64,000 nt of DNA from Jackrogersella multiformis (GCA_902806575.1 CADCXD010000001.1:5072734-5136733); one strand, 5' to 3'. Shown: positions 22,644-35,855, counted from the first letter of the stretch. Numbers and translations are program-made. Notes: generated from the sequence alone by a model not told the origin.

Positions 22644-25471
22644 ATGCCCGGGGAGGAGATGGAGATCACGACCGATTTCGGTCAGGCTGGTTTTGGAGAG
22701 GATATAGACATAGACCTGGATTTCGCGGTCGGACAACCTGATGAAGACCTGGAGCTCGCAGATTTCGATCAAGCCCAGGAGATGCAGAATTTCAACTCTG
22801 ATACGAGAGACGAGTTGATGGCAGAGGGCGATGATACCTCGTATGGCATGATTGATGCCGACGATGCCGAGCATAACGATGCGGTAGCAACTGCCAACGA
22901 TATCGAGATCGATCTAGGCGACCCCGATGAGAATCTGTGGCAACATAATATTTCCAACGAAGAGACCTTTGAGAGTGTTGCCGAGATCGACTATGTCGAA
23001 AATGCTGACGATGGCAATACTAATTCTGTGGGTGTTGGCAATGGTGAAGGCAGTTGGATAGAGACATCACGCTACTCTATTAGTAAAACCAACGAGGTGG
23101 AATTAGCACAAACTGACGCTGCCACTCTTGAGACAATAGGTAGTAGCCTGCTGCGCGATAGCGCAGTCCCTGCCGATGGTGTAGACACCCAGGACTTCGT
23201 GACGTCTGAGACTAGATATGACACGGATGCTGGGAGCTTTCGTGTCAACGATGATAATGGCCCGGAAGAGACAGTCCAGAATGGGTTTGAAGAGCAAAGC
23301 GCTGCTCTCGATGTAGGCCCCCAACGGCCTACTGAGGAATCTCTCACTAGCAAACAAGCCCCGCATGTTGATCATAATGATGCCCAAGCGGATGGTGATG
23401 TTAACCAAGATAGTACTACTGGTGATGCTCATTATGATGTACAACATCAAGTTGGCGATATCGAAGCATCCGAGATTGGACATGACCGAAGCAATAATGT
23501 CCCGGAAGATGACGAACAGCCCCCTGCCTCCGCAGCTTCGGATCATGGGCCAGCTGGTGAGCATTTAGTCCAACATGAAGAGCAGGCCGATCAACACGAT
23601 CTACCTAACTCAGGTGTTGCTGAACACCAGCTAGGAGGTGACTCATATGAAGGGTCCACCGATGCCCGAGAAGCTGATCAGGCCCTCAACCGAGAGGGGC
23701 CTCAAACGCATGATGCCGACGAAACACAAAGTCGATCAGATATTTACGATCCTGAAGACGAGGGCCAAGATGAACAAAATTCCAGTACTAGCTCGGCCCA
23801 TGTAGAACATCCTCTTTCCATCGCCACACGCCATGAGATGTACATTTCATATGGCCAAACTGATTATCGGCTCTTTGCTAAGTCCGAAGACGATGATCCT
23901 AACCAGTATTTTTTGCGTGACATGTCAGCTTTAGAGCTTCCCCTTGGCCAATTTTTGTCAAGCTTGCGGGAAGTCATTGCAGACGAAGTATCTCTTCTCG
24001 ACGAACTGGTGATGCATGTCGATGGGCTGGGACTGGTGTTTTCTGAGGTATTTACTCGCCACTTACCCTACGTTGAGCTAACACAAGCTAACTTTTTCTA
24101 GTCCTCGGCAAGTGTCATGCTTGAAAAATTCACATTTGGCGATATTCTCAGTCTATATGACAGACTCGTTAGAAATGATGGAGTAGAAGTGGCCCCGTGT
24201 CTCTACACGTATCTCATGGTAAGACCTAACTGTCACCAGCGTCTTGTGGCACTTTTAGATAGCGCAAGCTTGGGTCGTGGTCTCTCAGAAATCGCCGTTT
24301 ATCGAGAAGTGACACCCGTTCATGATGGGCAGGCTGGGGACTCTGACAGCCGTAGCTCATACGTCTCACCTCAACCCGAAGAAGGCGATGGAGCCGGGCA
24401 TGCTTCTAACTCGCCAACTCAAGGTGAAGAAGACGAGGAAGGCGAGGAGGCTTACGAATATGGAGAGAACAATCTTGCAGAAGACGAAGACGGCGAACAT
24501 GATGAGGCAGAAGAAGCCAGTACCGAAGATGCAGCAGGACAAGCCGAGAATCCCGAGGAGACTACCAGCGCAATTGTTGATGAAAGCGCAGCTGTGATCG
24601 ACTTCTCTGATGATGATGACGAGCTTGACCTTTCTTCATTGAATCAGGGTAAATCTCATATTTCCTCATACAACCCTTCATATTTCTCTTCATATTTCTC
24701 TCATAGTAGCGAGCGGGTTGACTGTCAGTGTCAAGCCTGCTTTGAGCTTTCGCTTGAGCAACTTGATATCTCGACGTCAGCGTTACTAGCCTTACAAGGC
24801 ACTACTCTCACGACTCCTCATACTAACCAGGAGAGTGAAAATCGAGGCCCCCCACAGTGGGCAGCAGCTTCCTCTTTCCAACATCACATCACCCTGCCCG
24901 GAATTCAATCATTTGACAGCATGCAACTTATTACTAACCCATCTCTACTTCAAGATCAACAAGCGAACGCGTCTTCACTAGACCATAAGCACCCGACCCG
25001 AAAAGAATCTCAGGATATTACCACTGCTGAACACAGCGATGCGAACCAACATTCGCCACCGATAAACGAATCAGCCGATGCCCACAACTCCGACATTACT
25101 AGCGCCACCGCTACACTCAACGGCGACGACAACGACGAGATTGATTATTCCGACGATGACGGAGAGGAGATCGAGGGAGGCAAAGATGACCCGTCTAACA
25201 ATGGCCCAGGCGCACCAACATCCCCCAAGGCAGCGGTTGATGACGAGATCACGTGGGAGTCTGAAAATGAAGATGAGGAAGTCAATAAAGGGACCACGGC
25301 AGCCCCTGAAGCAACGGTACAAGTGTCACCGCCATCCGGAAAACGCCGTAGGTCAAACTCAGACCTACTTGAAGGCACAACTGAACAAAACGGTAAGCAG
25401 ATGACCAGCTATTATCTCTCAAGATCATTTACTGACGTGTTTTAGATGTCAAGCGTCGTCGTCCTTCTTGA
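22644..25471 (+). CDS. Large acidic protein of unknown function with a folded-looking middle domain
   Basis: Three exons, 22644-24047, 24102-25392 and 25446-25471, total 2721 nt or 906 residues. Residues 1-395 are very acidic and low in complexity (FGEDIDIDLDF and many D/E/Q/H-rich stretches). From about residue 396 there is a hydrophobic, ordered-looking block: HEMYISYGQTDYRLFAK, FLRDMSALELPLGQFLSSLR, DELVMHVDGLGLVFSE, then across the intron SSASVMLEKFTFGDILSLYDR and TYLMVRPNCHQRLVALLDSA. The rest is again acidic (EEDEEGEEAYEYGENN, IDYSDDDGEEIEGG) and ends in a basic patch, GKRRRSNSD and KRRRPS, a likely nuclear localisation signal. The intron falls inside the middle block and the frame is kept, which supports a real gene. 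I do not recognise the family; acidic tracts plus a basic tail suggest a nuclear or chromatin protein, but this is inference. Confidence 0.8.
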
Positions 25472-28435
25472 TCTTCTACGAACCTTTTTAACTTAATTCC
25501 CCCCCTTTCCCCGTATTTTCCCCCTCGGCAATCAGCACATTCAGACAGACCACTAATGAGCTGATGTCGGATTTGCGCATCTGGCAATCACCTCAGATGC
25601 ATGCCCTTACTTTCTACGGTAAATGAGTTGATTTCGGAATACTAACATACATAGTTTCGATGAGTACTGGAAAACGACTGTAGTTTTCCTGATGGTAAGT
25701 TTACTTTGGTAATGGGATGACCCGTAAAATTCTGCCAACATCGCCGCTACGTACGACGGTGTTAACGATAACCCCTATTCTTTCACCCCCATTTTTTTTC
25801 TCATTACATGTATCGTTGTTTCTGATACCCGCGAGTGCTCGTCGACTGTTCGCAGCAAAATAGGTGTACTTTGTGCCGGAGGGACTTAGGGACCGAGGAT
25901 GATAAGGAGTTCCGGAAAGGGAAAATCTACGGACATTACGGCTACAGCACGTAGTAGGAGGCGTTACAAGTAGTCGGTACTTTGGCTGACTACACAGGGT
26001 GAGGATTTATATCTCATGTTGCTATGGTATTATGGAGGGTGTCTTGCACTTTAAGAGTTGGAGGCGGCTCTGCCCACCTAGTTAACCTCCTTCAATGGAG
26101 CCAATTAGGCGCTGTCGAGACGCTGTACTGCTTCAGCTTAGTCGAGGACATTCGTTCTTAGGAGTGCGTTTGCGCAATTTGTAGCAATACATATACCGTG
26201 GATTACAACTGCTTTCACAACAAATCGATTACAAAAGGATATGGGTATCCATTCCATGCTACCTACGTGCCTATGTAGATAGTTTGTAACGGTTGTTGTC
26301 GATATCAAGACTCGGTTCAGTTAGGAGGTAGAACGGCGTCACTGGAAAAGTCGCTTATTTACCTGCCCACGGTCTTTTAATCGAAAGAACTTAACCAATT
26401 CGCTAGTTTATTACATCAAACATGATTGACGTATTAATTTTGAGATTGAAATTTATAATAAACTTTTTTTTACTCCTCTATCGCTAAATTTCGTGGGAAA
26501 ATATTTTAAAAATAAACCCTTATTAAACTGCGCGGCTTCCGGTGGCGCCGTTCTGGGAGGAAAAGAAAGGGGGAAAAAGAAAAATGCTTGGAAGCAAGTA
26601 CCTAGGTGGAGATGCCTCGTCATCTCTCATTTGAATGTCGGCTTAGTTTATCGTATAACTAACGATATCGTCTCGGCCTGCAGTCAGCATCATACATCCT
26701 AAGGTAGTGCAATACGAGGACTATTATGTACCTAGGTAGACTGTGGTTGCGATTGATAGAGGGATCGATCGGGCTTAGTGACGATCAACCGCCAGGAACA
26801 GGAAACAAACGAACATGATCAAATGCAGGGAGCTGGGGAGTACCTAGGCAAATCTAGTGCTTTAGTGCTATCCCGAAGAAGTGTACCGTGTTCAAACGAA
26901 AATGCCATGGCTTCACATAGGCTGATATGGAGGTAGCTTTGATGGTCTTGGGTATTGGTTTAAGGGCGGCCGAGGCGCTACCTTTACCACCACCTGGGCC
27001 AAGGTAACGCAGCTACCTATGTAGGTACGCAGCTATGTACCTCAAAATCCCTGGACTGATCAAGTTGAAGGCCTTGCGCGTACGTGTTCTGCGGGTGCAA
27101 GGGGAGGCACAGCCTCATCGATGTGGGTCTATCAAGAGATTTAGGACGGATTAGGACGAATTAGGACATGATTCTTTTGAGAAAGGTTTCAAGGTTTTCA
27201 CGATGCGGAAAGATACATTGAAGATCTGATTCCAAAGGTTTGTATTCCAGATCGTAAGATTATTTCCTTCTCTATTTCGTCCCTACATGGGTAGTTTTAA
27301 ACTGACTCGCTCTCGTGACATTAACGCCGACAATATTAATACTCCCCGTCTTTCATCATCGGAATGATAAGGTACGTAAGAGTACATATATGCATTCTAT
27401 CCTACTAATGTACCTAATCTATCTTGATTAATATCTGGCTATGTACATACTACTTAGGTACCTGTGCCTTCCTCCTGCATAGGTAGGTATCCGATCGTCT
27501 CGCCGGGCTAAGTGCATACCAAAGTCCAATTACGGGGCGAGGGCTCTGTTTAGCGCATCTCTACCTAGCTGCCTAGGTACCTAACTGCCTAAGTAGGTAC
27601 AGAGGTAAACGGACGATCCCCTATGCATTATGTAGGTACCTAGGAGGTAGGTAGGTAGACCGTAGCACAACTGGGGTGGCTGGCTTATGTACCTTAGGTA
27701 GGTAGCGGCTACCTAGGTAGTACCAAGCGAGATACCTAGGTATCTATGTACCTGTTCGAAAACCTCTGAAACCCCAGCGCCTCCCACCTTTAACAGTACA
27801 ACTAGGAAGTTGCAAGTTTCAATGTCCATGCAGGGCAAGCTTTCATACTTCCACTACCGCTTTAGTGACCACGAAGCCGAACCCAAATTCATTCAAATCC
27901 ACATCTTTTAACTAACTTCCAAGATTATCGCGAAGAAAATATATTCACTCACTCCCATTCCTTTTTTTCTCGTATTGTTCCAACTATAATTCGATAAACT
28001 CTTCATGTGCCACCCTGCTCCCATCTACTAAGCCGACCTCACCTTACGCGCGACCGTCAGCCGCCGGACCTTTTTTTTTTGTTTTGTTTAGGCGCAACCG
28101 ATTCGATCGCTTCTTTCGGGTATTCGTGGCATCTCTGCTGATCGAGGCGCAACACGACCACCTGATTCTCTTCGTTGGTGCTGCCCTCGCCCGGCGCGAG
28201 CCATCAACCTAAACTTGCGACGACCTCGTTTTGTTTCGGGTTTCCTTTACCTTTCCCATTCCCATTCCCTCCGTACCGAACATTTTCCAACTGGGTGTTG
28301 CGATTCCGATCGCAACGGTAAATCCGTCTCAATGATGATGCTAGATGAGAAGTACGAATCGACCCCTCAAGATCCAGCCATCTTGATCCAAAACAATGGT
28401 TTTTGCCATCGACGACAACCGGCTGACTCGGACTC
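25472..28435. other. Long gene-free stretch upstream of the NIPA-like transporter
   Basis: Nearly 3 kb. No supported gene; the 69-codon frame at 26493-26702 has no family features. It contains scattered palindromes (26597-27030), a triple near-repeat with TTAGGAC (27140-27170), a dense palindrome block (27451-27753), and a T-run at about 28071-28080 in the probable 5' leader of the next gene. Confidence 0.5.
27451..27753. repeat. Densest TACCTAGGTA-type cluster in the window
   Basis: Within 300 bp there are at least ten ACCTAGGT, AGGTACCT or ACCTTAGGT units, for example CTGCCTAGGTACCTAACTGC near 27570-27590, GTAGGTACCTAGGAGG near 27632-27647, CTACCTAGGTAGTACC near 27709-27724 and ATACCTAGGTAT near 27732-27743. 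It lies about 700 bp before the next start codon. Confidence 0.85.
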
Positions 28436-29951
28436 ATGAACAGATATATCGGATTAGCGTTAGCTATATCTTCAAGCTTAGCCATTGGTAAGTCTATTGA
28501 GCGCGCGGACTGACGATTCTTCTACAGTACACAGAAACTAACTTACCTCTTTGATCTATAGGCACGAGTTTTGTAATAACGAAGAAGGTATTATAGCCTG
28601 AACCACTACGACCGCGTCTTGCCTCGATAACTATCGGGAGAAGCTATACTAATACAACGTAGGGCTTATTACAATCAGAAGAGAAGCATGGTTTCTCCGG
28701 TGAGGGTTTCGTCTATCTAAGGAACCCATTGTGGTGGGCTGGAATGGCAACTAGTAAGGATCACCAGCTTGACGACATCGTTGCCGGATGTATTAACATG
28801 TGAATCTTCCTAGTGATCACGGGGGAAATCTGTAACTTCGCTGCATATGCCTTCGCCCCAGCTATTCTCGTGACTCCTTTAGGCGCATTATCTGTCCTAA
28901 TCGGGGCTGTCTTGGGGTCATACTTTCTGAAGGAGGAGCTAGGAACCTTGGGCAAACTTGGGTGTGCTATCTGCCTACTGGGTGCCATCATCATCGTTCT
29001 CCATGCGCCTCCCGACGAAGATATTCAAACGATCGATCAAATTCTTAACTATGCGATTCGGCCAGGTGAGTTAGGCTTTTGCCGCAGTGTAACTCTTCCG
29101 GGTATGATCTAATATCGATGACAGGTTTTCTTCTATACTGTACGGTTGTAGCCATCTTCGCGACCGTTATGATTTACAAGATCGCTCCACTCCACGGCAA
29201 AAAGAACCCGTTGATATATCTCTCGATCTGCTCTACAGTCGGCTCCGTCTCGGTCATGTCCGTGAAAGCTTTTGGCATTGCGCTGAAGCTCACTTTTGCC
29301 GGAAATAATCAGTTTAATCATGCATCGACATACGTCTTCATGATCCTTACGACATTGTGTATCCTTACCCAGATGAACTATTTCAACAAGGCACTCAGCC
29401 AGTTCAGCACGCAAATGTATGTAGGCCCAAATTTTCTCATGGAACTTATGAACCAAGCTGACTTTCGCAGCGTTAATCCTCTTTACTATGTGACCTTCAC
29501 TACTGCCACCCTCTGTGCTTCGTTTATTCTCTTCTCTGGCTTTAACACTACTGACGTCGTGAACACCCTCTCCCTGCTGAGTGGATTTCTTATAACCTTC
29601 ACCGGCGTCTACCTGTTGAATCTCTCGCGGCGTGACCCTAACGGAACGCGGATGCTGGCCGGGCAGAGCACGGATGCTACCGGTACCGACATGATCTCGA
29701 GTCTCCAGACACGTCTCAGTATGCAAGCTCGACGCAGCACGGGTTCGCGGTTAAGCGTGGGAAGCAGGGGCCACTCCGACAGAGACGGACTCATGCGCGC
29801 ATATGACCTGGAACAGGCAGCGGGCGAATTTGGCCTCAACGACCTCACCGAAGATAGCGAGGATGAATCATCGAGGAGGAATGGCAGAGCCCTATCCCCC
29901 AAAAGTCATGAATCGATCGAATTGCAAACCCGGAAATCGGCCGAGCGATAA
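28436..29951 (+). CDS. NIPA-like magnesium transporter
   Basis: Starts MNRYIGLALAISSSLAIGTS, a first membrane helix split by an intron after LAI; a second mini-exon gives FVITKK, then GLLQSEEKHGFSGEGFVYLR. The match to NIPA proteins is clear: NPLWWAGMATM, GEICNFAAYAFAPAILVTPLG, LSVLIGAVLGSYFLKEELG, IVLHAPPDEDIQT, FLLYCTVVAIFATVMIYKIAP, NYFNKALSQFSTQ and NPLYYVTFTTATLCASFILF. About nine membrane helices, then a cytosolic tail with Ser/Arg-rich and acidic parts (RLSMQARRSTGSRLSVGSRG). Introns run at about 28488-28560, 28587-28660, 28760-28810, 29066-29124 and 29418-29471; the last removes an in-frame 18-residue insert. About 395 residues. Family role: Mg2+ uptake across plasma or endosomal membranes. 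Confidence 0.93.
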
Positions 29952-31144
29952 ACGGCGTCAGCATATCATGATTTTTAGTATCTCTTACTTGTCCCTATCG
30001 TCATTTCTACGACCGAATTGTATATTTTTCCATTCGACGAACCGCTTCATCGAAGCCATTAGAATGTTCAATCCCACAGGTGGACACGATTGATATTACG
30101 GGTTTTACGTTGATTGTTCCAGTCCGGAACCTCGGGTGTATAATGGCAACAAATCCCTCTCCACTAGCGAGGAGGGAGTATTGGGCTCACTAAAGGAGTA
30201 TAGAAAGGTAACTTTATTTTGGGTTCTTGGTTGGGATTCTCTCACCACGGCGTTCCGGGGGACATTGGTCACTTTGGAAGTACCGCTTCCGGCACATTCG
30301 GCGTACGGACAAGGAATCCGGTTCGTTAGGGCATGAGAAACGGTAGCGAGCTACCGGCCCCCAATTATTGAAATTGTGAGGATCTATTTTTGTACGATTA
30401 CCACGTGTGGAAGAGAGACGACGGCATGTCCTGCCTGACAACTACGACAATGGTTGGCACCGGGATGGATCGATGGATCAACGGATGGATGACGGGTTGG
30501 TAGGCGGCCCCGAAATGGCCACCACTGAGTTGTCATGATATATATATAGGTTATACTGCGAGGAGATAGCGAGTAATATTACGCGACATCTTCCAACATG
30601 CAATCCTTGTGCCAAATCTGAAATGCTTGTGAACTTGGCGATACTATATGTATATCCACGGAATGGGATGGTTCAATGCGTACCAAGGTAAATCGTATAG
30701 GCCTGCTACAGGTATAGCTGAGGATCCTGCCTTCGCCTTTTTAGAACCGCGGCCGTCTTCGGGTTTATAGATTTAAGGAGGTTTAACGGGCGTAGGTACG
30801 TTCTACAGGAGCAAAGCGACCGTTGATGTCACTCTAGCACTTCAAGAACGCATGTTATCAGGGTATCAACGTATTGTGTGACGATTGCTATACTGCAGCA
30901 ATTTACGGCTCTCCGTGAAAGATACCGCCTCCAGCCATCCTAGAATCGACAATAGAGCATCCGTTGCTTGTTCCCCGTCCCTGTAATGCAAATGACGATC
31001 AAAGACGCCTTGGTAATTTTCTGCCCTCGGAGTTTAAGAACAAACCCTCATCCCTTCGTTACGTTTCATCTCGACCTTTCCGACCCAATTCCGCCACCGT
31101 TCCCGTTTTAGGTTGAGGAGCCCAGCACCAACTGCTCAACCGGT
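29952..31144. other. Convergent spacer between the NIPA-like gene and RPS3
   Basis: About 1.2 kb with two 3' ends. No gene recognised (the frame 30136-30336 has no features). A short run of GGATGGATC-type units at about 30463-30490. No perfect TACCTAGGTA palindrome seen. Confidence 0.5.
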
Positions 31145-32097
31145 TTATTCCTCCGCGGGGGCAGCCTCCTCGACACCTTCTTCGGCAGCGCGCGCAGCCT
31201 CGGCCTGGGCCTGGATCTGAGCAGCTTTCGCTCCGTAGTCCTGACTCATGGGTGTCACGATGCTAGACTCTTCCTTAGGCTCGATAATGGTGACGGCGTC
31301 AGGCAGAGACTTGGATGGGCCGGCCTTGCCTTCGGGATCGGAACCGCGCATGATCTTGACCTTGATACCCAAGACACCTTGGCGGAGGAGAACGTGTCGA
31401 GTGGCGCTGTCGATGAAGTCGCGGGCGGGCTGGCCAGAGTGGATCATGAAGCCATCGGTGAACTTCATGGACTTGGCGCGGGCGGCGCGCAGCTTGCCGG
31501 AGACGACAACCTCGCAACCCTTGGCACCGGACTCCATGATGAATCGCAGGACACCATAGCAGGCACGACGAACGGCAAGACCGTTAAGAAGCTTGTAGCG
31601 TAAGGACTCGCACTGGGCGACAGCAGAGAGACCGCGGTTCTGGACCTTGGCGGCGTAAAGGGAGACAGAGTTCTCGGGGAACTTGAAGCGCTTCTGGATA
31701 AGGGAGGTGAGCTCGCGAATGCGGCGGCCCTGCTCACCGAGAACCTCTTGGGTGTGGGTGGCGCGGATGATGATGTCGGTGACAGTGGGCGTGACGCGGA
31801 CCTCGACGCCGGAGTAGCCCTCCTCGGCAAGCTCGCGCTGGAAGAACTCGTTCAGCTCGGCGTAGAAGACGCCATCAGCGACAAACTTTCTGCGCTTGGA
31901 ACTGTAGAAGAGATAGATAAGTTAGTATATTAAAGACCCGCCCGAACCAAAACGAGGCTATCGCGAAGCATGTAAATCCATCTTTCTTCGCCTCAGAAGG
32001 GCATTTGAGAATGGTTGGAATTGGTGCCAAAAAGAAAATCATTGATGCAAAATCGAGGAATAGTAAATACTCACATCTGAGAACCCGGGACGGCCAT
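31145..32097 (-). CDS. RPS3: 40S ribosomal protein S3 (uS3)
   Basis: Exon 1 (32075-32097) encodes MAVPGSQ plus two bases, and a 173-bp intron (31902-32074) follows, as is common near the start of fungal ribosomal protein genes. Exon 2 reads SKRRKFVADGVFYAELNEFF, the KH type-2 domain (VRVTPTVTDIIIRATHTQEV, GRRIRELTSLIQKRF), then GAKGCEVVVSGKLRAARAKS and FTDGFMIHSGQPARDFIDSA, all near-invariant in uS3. The tail is rich in Ala/Glu (AEAARAAEEGVEEAAPAEE). About 260 residues. It lies in the 40S head at the mRNA entry channel. Codon use is strongly biased to C/G in the third position, as expected for a highly expressed gene. Confidence 0.98.
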
Positions 32098-33109
32098 CTT
32101 GAATATGAGATCTAGGATCTAGTTGACGACTGATTAAGAATTGATCTTTGGGTTGTAAGATTTGAGGAGGGAAATTCGTTCTGTTGTCAAGTTGGATTAT
32201 AGAATTTCGAGGGTCTTGTTGTGGTGGAATTGCTAATTGACAGTGGTGAATGCACTGTCTGGTTTTTGGAGGGGAGTGGATGAATTTTTCTGGCTTAGGG
32301 TTCAGGTTTGTGGGAATTGAAAATCAAAGGCGATTAGATAAGAGGGTTTCTATTTAGTACGTACATACATACCTACATAGTGTATGCACCTAGGTACAGA
32401 CGGAGATACGTACCTAAAGTGCCCCTCCCATTCTGACGTCTAGCATCAGCCACATACATTACATACCAGGTACCTAGGTACTGTAACCCTGGAGTTCTCC
32501 GATTTCTCAGCCTCGTCTACCCTGGTACTACCTAGAATGTAGGTAGGTACAATACAAATTGGAGGTGCCCCGCCGCTAAAAGTTACCTAAGTTCGAACTT
32601 CCAAGGTTACCTAACTCAGCACTTAGAATGAACCTTATAATGTGACCAGCTACCTACCTAGGTAGGTATAAGGCTATAAGGTACATACATTTAAGTAGGG
32701 TAACTTTTCAACATATGATGCTGTGCCAACTCAGAATACGCCATGGTGTGTCCCGTCACGTTTTAGTATTTTGTTATTATTGTCATCTAAAGAAATACTC
32801 ATGAAACATTAACAAACAAAACAACTATTCCTTACCTAGGTACCTAGTGGACCGCCGAACGTCCCTAGTGTAATTCTTTCGTCGCCTACGGCTCACAGCT
32901 CACGGCTCTTTTAATACATCTCGACATCTTGGTATCTCGACATCTCGAACCTCGAACCTCAAACCTCGAATAACCCTTGCCGGGCTCCCAGGCTCTCGGG
33001 CACCTGCATGTTCCGTCGCATTGAGCAAATGCGACAACACCTACCTGTACAGCCTCGCTTTCGACTTCTTTAGTGTAGATTTGGAATCTAGATTTGTACG
33101 GCTATCGAC
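32098..33109. other. Divergent spacer between RPS3 and the myotubularin gene
   Basis: Two divergent promoters share 1 kb. It contains the palindrome cluster 32358-32850 and, nearer the right gene, direct short repeats of the form TCGAACCTC / TCGACATCT at about 32915-32970. Confidence 0.5.
32358..32850. repeat. TACCTAGGTA-type cluster between divergent RPS3 and YMR1-like genes
   Basis: Perfect 10-mers at 32471-32480 and 32833-32842, plus an 18-bp perfect palindrome TACCTACCTAGGTAGGTA at 32651-32668, with half-units around 32388, 32535 and 32590. It starts about 260 bp from either start codon. Confidence 0.85.
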
Positions 33110-35648
33110 ATGAATATTAAGAAGGTATAGCCTTCTCCCGAGGCCACCGTCTGCTTCTTCCTATCGCTAATTTGCATCATTATAGATACCTAATGTCGAT
33201 GCCTTAAGAGGCGGCGAGAAACACTCTGGCGAGCTTCATCTAACAGAACACCATATTATATTCGTATTTCCTAATGCACTGCCTGATGGATCGCCGCCGC
33301 CGCCCAATGCTCCGAAGACTCGCGAGGTTTACATCGCTTACCCCATAATCAACAACTGTGTCTTTCGACCCTGTCCCAGTGTGACAGGACGACCGTCTTC
33401 CATAAGGCTACGGTGTCGTGATTTCACCTTCATAAACTTCAACTTCCCTGACGAAGTTCATGCACGAGAAGCGTTCGATTATATCAGGAACCGCACATGT
33501 CGACTCGGAACGATAGAGAGCCTATATGCCTTTAGCTACCAACCTCTGAAGCTGGAGAAACCGTTCAACGGGTGGGATCTATATGACCCGAGAGCCGAGT
33601 TTCGAAGACAGGGTATTAGCACCAAGTCTATCGACAGAGGATGGAGGATATCTTTGATAAATAAGGATTATACCTTCTCTCCGACCTATCCTAGCATCCT
33701 CGTCGTCCCCTCCAAGATATCTGACAACGTCATCAAGTATGCCGGTTCGTACCGGTCTAGACAGCGCATACCCGTCCTGACTTACCTCCACTCCCTCAAC
33801 AATTGCTCCATCACGCGCAGCTCTCAGCCCATGGTAGGCTTTAGGGGGAATCGCAGCATACAAGATGAGAAGCTAGTCAGCGCTTGCTTTTCCGCCTCGG
33901 CAACTGTCGAATTTAATGGAATAGACCCTTCTGTCCCGGAAACGGCCGAGCCAAGCCCATCTTCTAGCCAGGTTGACATTCGAGGAGAAAGTTTCGACAC
34001 GGAGACTTCAGATACAGAACGCCTCGAAGATGAGCTTATCGCCGGAAACGATGACAACTACGATTCAAAAACTGGAAAGCGGCTTGTATACGGTGCGCAG
34101 CAAAGCAATCTCATCGTAGACGCTCGGCCAACCATCAACGCGGTCGTCATGCAAGCGATGGGAAAGGGGTCGGAGAATATGGAATATTACAAATTCGCTA
34201 AGAAGGCTTATTTGAATATCGAGAACATTCACGTCATGAGAGAGTCCCTCAATACGGTGATAGACGCGCTCAGGGACAGTGACATCTCTCGGCTACCTCC
34301 GAATCGCGAACTACTGGCGAAGAGTGGCTGGCTCAAGCACATTACCGGCATCCTTGACGGATCGGCCCTAATAGCACGGCAGGTGGGTATAAGGCACTCG
34401 CACGTCTTGATTCACTGCTCGGATGGTTGGGATCGCACTAGCCAACTATCAGCCCTGTCACAGCTGATGCTGGATCCCTACTACCGGACGATCGAGGGAT
34501 TCGTTGTGCTAATCGAAAAAGATTGGTTGTCCTTTGGACATATGTTTCATCAGCGTTCCGGTCCGCTCAACCACGAGAAGTGGTTTGTCGTCGAAAAAGA
34601 TGTTTTGGCCGGCTCAGCGATACAACCTGGAGAGTCGGACGGCCGTGCTGGCGAGGCTTTCGAAAATGCACTTGCGAGTGCGAAGCGCTTCTTCAACAAG
34701 AACCGTACCAACGATAGCAATCCCGAATCTGACGGCGACGGCGTCAGCTCGCCGCCTGAAGACCCGTCGCAAGTCAAGAAACCCGCCGCAGGTACGCCGG
34801 AGGCCAACGAAGCTACCCGGCCAAACGAAATATCTCCTGTTTTTCACCAATTCCTCGATGCTACCTACCAACTCTTGAGACAGCACCCCAATCGTTTCGA
34901 ATATAACGAGCGGTTTCTACGACGACTTCTTTACCACCTATACGCAGGACAATATGGCACGTTCCTATGGAATAGCGAGAAAGCCCGAAAGGATGCTCAC
35001 GCGAGCGAAAGGACGAGGTCCGTGTGGGACTATTTCTTGTCTCGTAAGCCGGAATTCATCAACCGAGACTACGACTCCACGATCGACGACCGACAAAGCG
35101 GTCGCGAAAGACTTCTCTTCCCGAAGCTCTCCGAAGTGCGTTGGTGGTATCAACTCTTCGGCAGGACTGACGCCGAGATGAACGAGTATCTGGATATAGC
35201 CGCGGCGAGAGACGAGAAGCTCGGAGGGTACGGTATGGGCGCCTTCGCGAGTCCGCCGAGTAGCGATACCAGATCGCCGCGTCCACCATCTAGCCCACAG
35301 CCACCGAGCTTACCCACGAGTAAAAGCGTGCTGACGAGTGTGGAATCCGCGCACGAGGCACTCACGCCGGAGCAACGTATTGGAAGCAGTCACCCGGCGA
35401 GCCTCAAACATAGTGCCAGCGCCGACACTCCAGGTGCTTTCGCCACGAACCTCGCCAAGATTAGGGATGGTGTAGCCGGGCTAGATATCGGGCGGGGACT
35501 ATTCGGGGGACCAATTACCACCAGCGGCAGTAGTAGTAGTAATGGCGCGAGTGCGGACGGTAGCGGGAACGGAAATGGGAAAAGGGGAGAGCAGGAGATG
35601 GCGGACATGTCGACGAGTAGCGAGAAGGGTAGCATGGAGATGGCATAA
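33110..35648 (+). CDS. YMR1: Myotubularin-type phosphoinositide 3-phosphatase
   Basis: Exon 1 is only MNIKK (33110-33124); after a 61-bp intron the frame is open from 33186 to 35648, 825 residues in all. An N-terminal PH-GRAM-like part (NVDALRGGEKHSGELHLTEH, IIFVFPNALP) is followed by the myotubularin phosphatase domain: AFSYQP, NGWDLYDPRAEFRRQG, WRISLINKDYTFSPTYPSIL, YRSRQRIPVLTYLH, GAQQSNLIVDARPTINAV and the Cx5R active site HCSDGWDRTSQLSA. The Cys is at about residue 414 and the Arg is present, so the enzyme should be active. Family role: removes the 3-phosphate of PI3P and PI(3,5)P2 on endosomes and vacuole. The C-terminal 200 residues are Ser/Pro/Gly-rich and probably disordered. An acidic insert (about residues 230-290) precedes the YGAQQSN strand. 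Confidence 0.93.
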
Positions 35649-35855
35649 CGTGACCTAGCCTACACCGGCGGTGTTTTTTTTAACCTAGATGAGGGGCTTG
35701 GTTATGAAATGAACATGACATTATGGTTACGGACTTGTAAGAATTATCATTTTATGTGTTACGAAAATGGAAATGAAGGGAGAAACGAGAAATAGCAAGT
35801 CGGGATGTGTTATTCTCAATGGTATTTCTAAATACCTGATATGGCGCTTTATTGT

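Noticed and set aside
29418..29471. 18-residue insertion in the NIPA-like transporter (VGPNFLMELMNQADFRS)
   Set aside because: GTATGT donor and CGCAG acceptor show it is an in-frame intron; removing it restores the conserved STQ-I-VNPLYY join.
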